Shown one piece after another: positions 48,208 through 59,654 of a DNA stretch of 64,000 nt. Origin of the DNA: Lichtheimia corymbifera B2541 (taxonomy: Eukaryota; Mucoromycota; Mucoromycetes; Mucorales; Lichtheimiaceae); contig JNEU01000874.1 of NCBI GenBank assembly GCA_000697475.1, forward strand, positions 1-64,000, written 5' to 3'. A program made the translations under genes and the position numbers. The stretch's first letter is position 1. Each line of letters starts with the position of its first letter. Below the pieces are notes generated by a model. That model saw only the letters and a program-made list of their open reading frames with translations. It did no database searches and had not been told where the DNA came from.

Positions 48208-48589
48208 TTAACGAAGACGACGGGCTTCACGCTCGGATTCCAAGAGACAAAGAATGTCGTTTTCACGAACGGGACCCTTGACGTTACGAATGATGCTGCG
48301 ATGAGTGTCGTCCATGAATTCAACGCGAACTTGGGTCACACCACCACGAGAGCCGGTACGGCCGAGGACCTTGATAACACGGGCGAGCTTGACGGGCTGC
48401 TTTTGAGCGTCCTATAATTGGGCCATGCATGGCATTGTTAGGTTCCTCCATTACCAATATCGTATTGCATCCATCCACCCATCCATCCATCCATTGTATC
48501 CCATCCAGATCGTCCATTCATCCATCCATCACTCGTCTTTTTGATATCCCTTATAATAAAATGGTGTATGTTCATATATAACTTACCAT
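48208..48589 (-). CDS. RPS28: 40S ribosomal protein S28
   Basis: The gene encodes 68 residues: the start codon alone in one exon (48589-48587), then 48411-48208. The product reads [53 protein letters not shown], an almost full match to eS28. It sits near the mRNA exit site of the small subunit. The 175-bp intron directly after ATG is unusually long for this window and contains a CATC/ATCC microsatellite. Strong codon bias fits high expression. Placing an intron just after the start is common in ribosomal protein genes. Confidence 0.95.
48468..48535. repeat. (CATC)n-like microsatellite in RPS28 intron
   Basis: Imperfect runs of CATC/ATCC at about 48468-48494 and 48513-48532 occupy the middle of the RPS28 intron. 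Seen directly in the sequence. Confidence 0.8.
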
Positions 48590-49724
48590 ACTGTCTTTTG
48601 CACCTGGAGGTAAGGAAGGTGCAACTACGGTGGCGGATTCTCCCCAATCAAGCAGAGCGCTCGGCTGTGTGTGAAATACCATGCCATATTTGGATCATCC
48701 CGCGCGCATTGTTCATCCCCCACTACAACTGCTGGGTGATATGTGAGTGTGTGGTTGGACCCACTTGCATACATAATACAACCTATATCTCGATTTCTTT
48801 ATTACAATAAAGGTTGAATGATTATCACTTTTAGGATCCCTTGTTAAAGGAGGTAATGGGGCATCTGTTTACGTTTGATCGCATCATCTGATTTGTGAGC
48901 TTAAAATGCTGGTTGTTGCTGCTGCTGCAGGTAGTAGTTGTTGTTGTTGTTGTGGCTGCGCGCTTTTCTTGATACACAATGATGAAGAACATCTCCCCCA
49001 ATTATTCCTTGCCTGCATCAAGCTATTTTGACTGCATTGACAGCTGCAATAGCATTATGTGCGATTTATTCTTATATGCACAACACGCACACACTCACAA
49101 GTTATTATAGTAGTAACAGTACTCATTCACTGGCAGATCATCCTGTGGCTGTGATAGATGGTACGAGTGATAAGCAATATCTAAATGTGGAATGCAGAAA
49201 ACGTTCATGGTAAAAGAAGGGCAAAGTGCTGTCCTCCTGACGTTTGTATGACATCGATGGTCGATCGCATAGTCTTTGGTAGCGTGTACATGTATGACAA
49301 AAAAGTAAAGCACACTTTTTATATTGTCCAGCCCCATCACTAAAGAGTGCAAGTGCGTTTCATCACGAGATTTACCATTGTTACTGCAGCAGTATGTCCA
49401 ATAATAGAAGACAGATGATGATGAACGGGAACAATGATGACAATAGCGTCGTTGTAGCAAGACACAATGTGTGACAATGCCATCCATGCTGATCCTATCT
49501 AATACGTAGTGGCCGTTGCCTAGCAACCGAAGAAATATTAAATGACGTTACAGAGCCGTTCCAAAGGTAGGGGTGGTCGCTTTCAACCAGTTTTGGACAT
49601 CCTCAGCCTTGCCCAGTCTCGTGTAACCTTTCCATCCGACATATCCTTGTTGATATAAAAAAAGCCTGAATCCATTGTCAAGGTTTTGTCTTTTTTTTTT
49701 TCCTCCCCATTATCCCTTTAGAAC
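48590..49724. other. 1.1-kb intergenic region, no resolved gene
   Basis: It starts with the RPS28 promoter. Around 48905-48960 is a CTG/GTT-rich tract; read on the minus strand it gives Asn/Gln-rich frames that could be the end of a protein, but no upstream exon is convincing. From about 49560 the sequence becomes pyrimidine-rich. A TTTAG acceptor-like site sits just before 49725, so an upstream exon of the next gene may lie here. Confidence 0.35.
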
Positions 49725-51024
49725 ATGTCATCGGGTGGTTCAAACGATCCAACTCCTTCAGATGAAGGTCCACCTCCAACAACAACGCATGATGATCCTC
49801 CTCCAACATCTTCGGAAGATCCACGACCACCACCGACAAGTGATGATCCAGGACCCACTACAAGCGATCCTCCTCCCACTACAACTCCACCACCTACAAC
49901 TTCAGACGTAAGCATAACGAGATCTCTATCAATGTTGATGGGAATGTTGATATATGCATATATACATGTAGCCACCTCCCGATACTAGCACACCACCAAC
50001 AAGTAGTGATGACCCGCCACCACCTGACACCAGCAGCACAACTCATTCACCTCCACCTCCCGATTCAACCACAACACCACCACCACCACCGACATCTGAC
50101 ACAACCACATCCGATAACCCAGGTCGTCCCACAACAACAACACCGGGTGGTGGTGAAGAACCCACTCGAACGGTAACTGACAACCCCACTTCCTCACATA
50201 ATGAACCATCATCTCATCCTCATTCTCGAACGACCACTACTACTACCACGCAACAGCCAAGTTCATCACCTGTGGAAGTGACTACCATTTCTAGCTCAGG
50301 CACTGATATTGTTACCATTACATCGACCTCTTTTTCAATGATTGGTCCTTCCAGCACACCAGGGGGTGATGGAAATGGAACGGGAGATGGATCTTCTTCC
50401 GACACAGGTGCCATTGTAGGTGGTGTTGTAGGCGGTGTTGTAGGTTTAGCTGCAATAGGTAATGTATAGAAACGCACGTATGCATACATTAAGACTGCTC
50501 ACACACATATATACATCATAGCGGCTGTATTGTTCTTTGTTTTACGGAGGAATCGCAAAAAAGCAGCACCCACCCATGATCCATTTGATGGTCTTTATTC
50601 TCCTAGTGATCGTCACGCCATGTCATCAGCAGCAGCTACGAGTGTCACTGGTGGTGGAGGATCAAGTAGTAATGCACGTCCTCTTGTGGCACCCTATCGA
50701 CCTGTCAGTAAAATGGGGGTTGAAGATACTTATCAGCAATCCATGTCATCCACATCCCAAGGATACTATGAGGACACTTCACCGCAACATCGATTTTCCG
50801 CCGGAACAGCAGGACCTATTCCAGGATATACACCTGGTCAACAATATTACAGTAGTAGCGGATCTGAACCCGAATATGGTATCTATGGTCACCATCAACA
50901 ACAACAACAGCCCTCCTCCTTTTGGCCTACTGCTGGAGCAGGTGAAGGATCATCCAATGATGGTGGCGATCGACATGTACCTCATCTTGCTGAAGAAACA
51001 CAAGTCCCCCATTCAAGATCATGA
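49725..51024 (+). CDS. Ser/Thr/Pro-rich single-pass cell-surface protein (Mid2/Wsc-like layout)
   Basis: Three exons (49725-49907, 49972-50458, 50522-51024) give about 390 residues. Residues 1-205 are almost entirely Pro, Ser, Thr, Asp and Gly (DDPPPTSSEDPRPPPTSDDP and similar), as in heavily O-mannosylated wall sensors. GAIVGGVVGGVVGLAAI joined to AAVLFFVLRRNRKK is a glycine-rich membrane segment with a basic stop-transfer. A ~165-residue Tyr/Gln/Ser-rich cytoplasmic tail follows. No signal peptide is encoded at the modelled start, and the ATG follows a splice-acceptor-like TTTAG, so a first exon with the signal may be missing. The role as a wall-stress sensor is inferred from layout only. 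Confidence 0.7.
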
Positions 51025-51414
51025 TCGTTTGTTATTATTGGAAAAAAAGGGACCCGGTATCTATTTATAAATTCTATTCCCAGTAATACATCTTGTACAT
51101 GTCCATGGATAAATCCTCCTCCTCCTCCTCTTATTATTACCACTGTTGATGCATTCTCTCTCTAAAATCTCTTGAAATTATTCCTGTAACAATATCAGCT
51201 GATGAAGGAGGTGGAATTCTGAAACGTCATCTATCTTACCACCACCCACCCGTACTTTTAGTCAACTATCAACGAGAGTAGATGCTTGTGCTGCATAATA
51301 TTTGACATGGGCAAAGTAGTACGTGTGTAACAACCAGTGTCATGTAGGGCGGTATTGTATGTATTCTTTATTCAAAGCTAGTACATGTGGATAAAAATGT
51401 CATTCATATGTATT
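51025..51414. other. Convergent 3' intergenic region
   Basis: 390 bp between two convergent genes, with a (CTC)n run near 51117-51132. No coding structure is seen. Confidence 0.45.
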
Positions 51415-52170
51415 TTAAGGCGAACGATAATCGTCGTCGCTGAGGATATCATACGAGTCGCTTGTATGTGGATCACTCACAGAAGCAAATCCATCATCCG
51501 ATCCACTGCTGCTACTACTACTACGATAGCCATCTGAAGATCGACGTGATGGTGGTGTGGCTGTTGTTGTTGACAGTACTCGTGGAGCATGTTGTTGTTG
51601 CTGTTCGTCATCCGCTATAACTGAAGAAGCACATGATGAAGATGATGAAGAATCGAATGAGTCAGTCGACACGTGAAAAGAACTTGTTGGTGGTTGCAGG
51701 ATGGAAGAGGATGATGTTGATTTCAAGGCTTCTTTGCGACGTTCCATTTCACGTTCAGCTTCGTCAAGTGCTTTTTGTTCTCTTTCAAGCCGTTGCTGTC
51801 GCTCTTGAATACTCTTTTCCAACGCATCAAGCTCAATCGACGATTGCATCAGCTACACCTCACCATGGTCAATGCCTTGTCACTGGGATCACCTGCACAT
51901 AATACCTACCGATTCCTCACTTTGTAACATGTGTTTTCGATGTCGCAAATCTTGGTGACGCTTGTGCCATGGATGGCTTGTTGTTGCCGCTGTTTCATCA
52001 TCCTCGTCATCATCATCATCCAGTTTTTCATGGTCGGCATATTGTCGAACAAAAGCCTCGTATTCTCGCCGTTCCTCGTACTCCTCATACAACTTTGAAA
52101 CGACGTGGTATCCACCCAAAAGAAAGACTACACCACCCGCTGCTATAGCAGCCACAACGATGGGATGCAT
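51415..52170 (-). CDS. Membrane-anchored coiled-coil protein, unknown function
   Basis: Two exons, 52170-51910 and 51852-51415, join in phase 0, giving about 232 residues. Residues 1-22 (MHPIVVAAIAAGGVVFLLGG) form an N-terminal membrane anchor. A charged helix (YEEYEERREYEAFVRQYADH), an acidic patch of Asp/Glu, a coiled coil (LDALEKSIQERQQRLEREQK, then DEAEREMERRKEAL) and a Ser-rich tail follow. I do not recognise a family. The start at 52170 is preferred over the in-frame 52227 because it begins directly at the anchor. Confidence 0.7.
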
Positions 52171-52945
52171 ATTGAAGGTAAAAAGTGATGGGAAAGGGAA
52201 AAAGAAATAGAAATTTGTCGTTTTCACCCCATCATTTTCTTTTCTTGGCTCACCACATGATGACGCTTACACTCACACATACACACATGCACACATGTAC
52301 ATTACACATGCCTTCTTCACCTTGTCGATTGTATCTATTATCTAAATATACCTTATAAATCCTTGTATTGACACTATAAACTGCTTGTTCATCCTCATTA
52401 TCATTGAAAAGTCATCCTGCATGAATGAAATACTCCTACACCTATTATGCCAAGCAAGACTCTCTCTAACCCAGCTGTAAAACCCGCTTGGCATTAAAAT
52501 CACGTGCCACTCTTGTCATTGGTGTGCTTATGAAGATTATGCATCCTACCCATCATCAACATATCCCATTTTGTTATCACTCTAGTGGCACATTTTCCGA
52601 CCACCCTAATAGGTCTACGATGGGTGTATAGTACTCGGGCCCACCTAGAATTCTTTCGAGCAAACGCTTTATTCATGATGATGATGATGAAAGGAGGATG
52701 GCATGACGACTTTTGGGTATGTCGATCACTCGTGCTAAAAGACAGGGCGCTTTACCCTTTTTGATCGGCCACAAAGAGCATCATAATAAAACTACTAGAG
52801 CCAAAGCGTAAAAGCGGCCTATGGTAACCACGTGAGTTGTAGTTGCTTTCATTGAATCTCAGTATGTAACTACCTACCCAATTTGACAATGTATCTGCAT
52901 CATCCACGAGGGTAACGATGATGGCTGCTGCTGCTACTATCGTCA
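52171..52945. other. Intergenic region with a possible stray hydrophobic exon
   Basis: Promoter side of the coiled-coil gene, then unassigned sequence. On the minus strand, 52955-52867 could be an exon encoding HFYLVTIVAAAAIIVTLV, followed by a good GTAGGT donor. It cannot be joined in frame to the gene at 52946-53268. It may be an alternative 3' exon or chance. Confidence 0.3.
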
Positions 52946-53268
52946 CTAGATAGAAATGCTGCGAGGAAGGGGTAAAATGTCCTTTTTGTGATCCATGGTT
53001 GTTTCAAAGAAAGATGCAATAAATGTGTGGAGCAGTGTACGACTAGAGAAATGTTGCACAAAAGAGATTGCGGATGCGTTTTCACGCACCTGGTAACATT
53101 GTTACTGCTGAGCTTTTCGTTTGTCTTATTTTTGTCCCAGTGAAACGAACCCAAATCAAATACAAGAAAACAAGCTGAAGCTATAAGGCTGACACAAAGA
53201 AATGCTATCTGCTTTGTCAAGTGAGAGAGTGAATGAATGAATAAGGATGCATGAAAAAGAGCAAGCAT
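52946..53268 (-). CDS. Small putative membrane protein
   Basis: Two exons, 53268-53090 and 53042-52946, give 91 residues in a consistent frame. A hydrophobic segment (KQIAFLCVSLIASACFLVFD) is followed by a polar stretch and a second amphipathic piece (RTLLHTFIASFFETTM). The family is not recognised. It is divergent from the epimerase gene, 157 bp away. It could continue into a different last exon, as noted for the adjacent region. Confidence 0.35.
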
Positions 53269-53413
53269 TAAAACATGGGCATAAATCTATAAAAAAGAGA
53301 GGGCAATGCAACGTTTCTGAGTTTATAAAAAAAAAGTGATAGAGAGGTGTGTTCTCTTAGCTTGAATCTTTCTCTTTCTCTCTCTCTCTCTTTTGCACCT
53401 TTTCACTCCTTAA

Positions 53414-54933
<1,520 letters not shown>

Positions 54934-55322
54934 AAGATTATATTCTACTGTAGACAACCTCATCCTTCTCTCCTCATAACCCCCCTTACTATGGACCCAA
55001 CCCCCTCTACTACTACTATTACTCGCAACAACTCCGTGATTCGACCTCCTATATACCGCATCACCCTCCTACATATCCAACCTGCCTTCACGCACACACA
55101 CCACACATCCATTAACGCTAGTCGTATCCTATTCTTAATGTTCATTGTACCATGTATATATGTTGATTTGTTCTTTAATCTAAATCTCATTTTTATCTCT
55201 CTAATCTACAAGATCTATGATAAATGTAAGGGATGGAAAGTGTATGTAGGTACCACCTCACGCTCATGCGGAGGTACTTTTGCAGCTCTTTCTTTTCTCT
55301 CTTTCTCTTTTTACCTCACGAC
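54934..55322. other. Short tandem intergenic region
   Basis: 389 bp between the epimerase stop and the next start on the same strand. It contains the epimerase 3' flank and, from about 55283, a TTTCTCT-rich leader before the coiled-coil gene. No other gene is seen. Confidence 0.45.
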
Positions 55323-56362
55323 ATGCTCGATGAAGACACATTTACCAAGCTATGGAAACTCACAAACGATTGGGCAGCACAACAAAAGACCAACCATGAG
55401 TTAGCATCTGGACTCAACAAACAACTAGCCGAGCAAAAGGTACCCCATTGAACAACCCATTGTCTCCATGGACACCTTACGTCGTTCACTCATGACTTTT
55501 TACAACCAGCAACAACAGCAAACTGCAGAGAGTAAACAAGGTGATTATCTTTGATGTGCGTGTGTGTGTATATAGATATACGAGAAGATCAAGGATTTTA
55601 ATATGTCATTTTGATAGAGCTACTACAGACGTCGGCATCGTCCTTGTTACTGAGCAGTGATGCGAAGGATCTTGACCAGGCTACTGCTGAGCTGTTGGCC
55701 AATTACAAAGAACTATCGGAACGACACAATGCGGTGATGGAGCGTAATCAAGCACTACAGCATGAATGCAACGATTTACAAGATATTGTAAAATCCTATG
55801 AGGAGAATATAAAAGTCATCACTGATAAACTACGATCCCACACGGTAAGAGAGAGAGAGAGCGAGAGAGCATGGAAACCATAGATTGATAATCATCCTAC
55901 TAGGTATCTGCTGCTGAAGGACATGTCCAACTGAGACGAGAATATGAAGCATTGTTGGATGCTGAAAAGGTTCGAGAGGAAAATGGGAATATGTTGTCAA
56001 TGAGACTGATGGTGGTGGTGGTGGTGGTCATGTAGGGGACAACAGCAGAGCTTCTTTTGGAAAACATGACATTAAGGCATCAATTGCATCATTTGGCTGC
56101 CAAGATACGCAAAGCTTATGCCGACCAAGAAGATATGGATCACACATCAACAACAAAGTTGGCCGAGTTGGAAGCAGAAAATCGGGCATTGAGAGAAATG
56201 TTACAACTTACGCCATCATCATCCATGCCAGCACCACCTGATACTATACAACCTATCCACAATCAAACGTCCGCCCAACAACTGAGACCGACTATGAATA
56301 GCAATAGTAGTAGTAGTAGTAGCAGTAGTAGTGGCGTAGTAGAAGAATACTTTGAAGAGTAA
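55323..56362 (+). CDS. Small coiled-coil protein, unknown function
   Basis: Five exons (55323-55439, 55510-55540, 55618-55844, 55904-55969, 56036-56362) give about 255 residues. It opens MLDEDTFTKLWKLTNDWAAQ and is then nearly all coiled coil: ATAELLANYKELSERHNAVM, LQHECNDLQDIVKSYEENIK, KLAELEAENRALREM. The tail has a long serine run from an AGT repeat and ends acidic (VVEEYFEE). No family is recognised; a structural or adaptor role is inference. Exon 2 is only 31 bp. The last donor (GTTCGA) is weak, but the 66-bp intron keeps the frame. Confidence 0.65.
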
Positions 56363-56410
56363 ACTCAAAATGTTTCATTTTCATTACTTTCTCTTTCCCC
56401 CGCTTTTCAA

Positions 56411-57274
56411 ATGATGCATATTGAATACTTGAACAATACACTTTATTCTGAAATGGCTCAGTTGCCATGGTCAACTACTCCCCATCTCCCAAGACGATTG
56501 AATGGAAATGACATGTTTAGCTTTCTTCTTCGACTTGAAAATGATACTGAAGTTTACTATCAAGGTGGACTCTTCACAGTGGGACGAGCTATTGTATTAA
56601 AATGCAGCTCTATGTAGGATGCGGACGTGATATAGCTGCACTTGTACGCAGCGACGCACCTATCCCGATCGAATGTGGTATATACTACTATGAGATGCAT
56701 ATTATTTCCAAAGGCGAGCATGGATATATCGGTATCGGTTTTTGTCATCGAGAAAATAATCTGGATATTCTTCCTGGTATGTACTACTACACTAGTTGCT
56801 ACATCACGTACTCTAACGTTCCTATGCTGATGATGTTGTTGTTGTAGGGTGGGAGGATAACTCGTGGGGCTATCATGGTGATGACGGAAACTCTTTTCAT
56901 GATGGAGATCCTACACGCTACGGGCCTCTTTTTACTACCGGAGATGTCGTGGGATGTGGCGTGGATATAGCTCAGGGTAAAGCCTTTTTCACAAAGAATG
57001 GCGTTTACCTCGGGATTGCTTTCGATAATGTTGACACATCACGTGATCTCTTTCCTTGCTTTGGTCTCAACACCGAGGGTGAACGCATTAATGTCAACTT
57101 TGGTCAGGTCCCCTTTGTTTTTGATATTGAAAATCATGTCCAAGTAAGTCCCATACGATGGGTGAAGGAAAACGGGAGGCGATGGTTGCTGATGACACAT
57201 TATGTATATAGAAACAAAGAGCAGATACCCTACGACGCTTACGGAAGCAATGTGAAGATCGCTATTTTTACTAG
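56411..57274 (+). CDS. SPRY-domain protein, RanBP9/10-like but short
   Basis: Four exons (56411-56564, 56618-56776, 56848-57143, 57212-57274) give about 223 residues. EYLNNTLYSEMAQLPWS and LPRRLNGNDMFSFL precede the SPRY domain: GCGRDIAALVRSDAPIPIEC, GIYYYEMHIISKGEHGYIGI, NSWGYHGDDGNSFHDG, YGPLFTTGDVVGCGVDI, AFFTKNGVYLGIAFDNV. This is the RanBPM/Vid30 type of SPRY. The LisH, CTLH and CRA domains of those ligase subunits are absent; the protein ends in a short basic helix after the domain. A protein-recognition role is expected, with unknown partner. Confidence 0.85.
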
Positions 57275-57398
57275 TGACCATTTACCCTCACCCCCCATGT
57301 ATATCCCAACTATGTAATGTAGCCGTATCATCATCCATGACTGATTATGTAAAACGTACATTTATTAATACAAGACCTGGTGCAAAAAAGTATGTTGT

Positions 57399-59032
57399 CT
57401 ACGACCGCTTATAGTAACGTGCATAAACAAAAGCACCTACTGCTGCTGCTGCTGTAGAGGCGAGGAGAATAGTAGACCATGATGATCCAGCCTTGTCCTT
57501 TTTGCTGCTACCAAGGGTGGGGACCAGCTTGCCTTGTTCAGAAAGTGTTTGAATCTCGTCAAAAACAGCGATATTCAATTCAAAGGAGCGAATGGCTTCT
57601 TGCACAATCAAATCTATATATTCATATGCACACAAGGTTAGCATCACATACAAGATAGAGTGAGTAGTATCATACCTCGGGATTCCTTCGTTACGGGTGC
57701 AGTGTTCAATCGCTCACGGTATTCAGCCTTGAATGCATTCTGGTTACCAATATTGTTGAAGGCATAAAATGCAAGACCTTCATCCGAATCCCAAGTGCCA
57801 TCGGTTTCCGAAAGACCCAGCACATGCTTCTTTAGACGCTTTGCCAAGATTTGACCACCACTCAAATCACCCAAGTAGCGCGAATAACTATGAGCGACTA
57901 AAAGAGAAGGATCCTTTTCACATGCACGTTCCATCGCTTCCACATAATCCTTGACAGCAGGTGTCATGGTAGCAGGATCCGTAATGTCATCCATTCGTTC
58001 CTTGCCATAATAATATTCGAGATCTTTATCATCATCATAAAGTTAATACACATGAAAAAATCACCCTTACACAATGCTCACCTTTCAAAAGGGTTTCTTT
58101 TCGGTTCAGTTCATGAGGGAAATGAATCACTTGAATGGCTGTATTGTCCTTGTGCTTTTCCAATAATGATTCCATAGAGCTAAGATGGGTATATATCAGG
58201 TAAGCTTTCATTATGCGCATCACGATGATCCCATACCTGTACACAAAGTAGAGCGAAGTAAGGTAACGACCATATTCATCACGGTTGATTTCACCCTTGA
58301 GGAATCGTCTAATTGTCATTGTCAATCAACATAAATCAATGCTCCAATGGTTGAAAACTTACTTTGTGAAAACACTGTTTTCAGCAGCCTTGTGAGCTAC
58401 CATGGTACCTTCCCGCATGGCACCAGCCAATTGAGGATCCTTGAGGTATTCAGGTTCCTTTTGAAGAGCATCCTTATCTTCTTGACCAAAGAGAGTAGAA
58501 AAGCTGCTTTCCGACAAGAGCTGGTTCAACATTTGTACAAGGATAGCACCTTCAGGCGTGGATTGGGCCTCTATCATAGTAATCGAAATCAATATCTACC
58601 TCTTCTCCTAAACACACACACACTTACTTTCCATATCGACAGCAGGATGGTTCTCGGGAACTTGTAAAAGCATGGTTTCAATCTCTTCCTTGCTCTTATT
58701 GGAGAATGGACAACCTATACCCACGTGATGAGACTCTCTGACGATGATCATGATGATGCTATGTGCATATATACATACCTTGTTGAAAAGCTGGACTATA
58801 GAAGACCACAATTGATATTAGAACTGCATGTTTCGATCACTGTTCTGTCCCTCTTATCTTACCATTTGGAAACTTCACCAAAGTTACTGACGTTGGCGTG
58901 ATCTTGAATTTTGGCGTAAGGGCAACCAGAAGCAAATGCAGGGCATTGGCGTTTCAATTCGTCAGTATTCTCAAGGTGATCGAGACCTGGATGAGGGAAT
59001 GGTGTTTGTGTTTGTGTGGTTGTTTGCGACAT
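57399..59032 (-). CDS. HMX1: Heme oxygenase with duplicated Cys-Pro motif extension and C-terminal anchor
   Basis: Eight exons (59032-58863, 58795-58779, 58714-58628, 58570-58363, 58308-58237, 58179-58082, 58023-57676, 57613-57399) give about 404 residues. The catalytic domain is clear: HKAAENSVFTKRFLKG (proximal His near residue 151), RYLTSLYFVYSSMESLL, HFPHELNRKETLL and AHSYSRYLGDLSGGQIL (distal helix). It splits heme to biliverdin, CO and iron. The end (TILLASTAAAAVGAFVYARY) is a tail anchor as in animal HO-1. The first ~90 residues are extra and hold two copies of CPAFxxGCP(Y/F), at residues 30-39 and 57-66, one copy crossing a 17-bp microexon. Cys-Pro dipeptides act as heme regulatory motifs elsewhere. 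Confidence 0.93.
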
Positions 59033-59654
59033 GGTAAAAAAGAAGTAAAGGGGTAAAAGAGAGAGTGTGAGTGTGAGTGTGAGTTGGCAGTAGTGGGCTG
59101 ACTTTAATCACAAGGATGGTCATTTTCAGTCGTTCGTCGGTCACCGGCTGCCCCGCCCCGCCCACCCCGCCCATGCGATCTTTATCTGATCCTTGATTCT
59201 ACTATGGTTCACGTGCCATTGGAGCACAACAATGGAATATAATATCCAAGAAATGGGGAATTGACATGTCTCATTTCAACTTTGGTTATCCAAACTACTT
59301 TATACATTCTTGACAATAAGCCCTCTTCGTTGTGTTGGAATTACTTTTTAAACTTGCTGCTTTGTTTTCATTGTCATACAGCTTTGTTATTATAATTTTG
59401 CTTTACACAGCGTTGCCATGACCCAGGCAAGAGCAATACTTTGGGACACGTTACACGAATAGAAGCCGAAGTTCCCCCCCTCCTTCTCTTTTCCACTCCA
59501 TCACGTTATATAACACAAAAAAAAAAAGCGGCGCTTGGGTGACATGAGAAATGTGTGTTTTTCCTTTTCTTTACCAATGAAACGTCATTGCCGAGTATGA
59601 ACTTTTCTCCCAACCCTTTCATAGCACAATAATTGACTCATGGAGACCACTGTT
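59033..59654. promoter_or_regulatory. Heme oxygenase promoter and GCP4 3' flank
   Basis: 622 bp. It includes a GA/GT-rich leader immediately upstream of the oxygenase start, a CCCCGCCC-type GC-rich block at about 59150-59173, and a poly-A run near 59516-59527. No gene is recognised. Confidence 0.4.
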
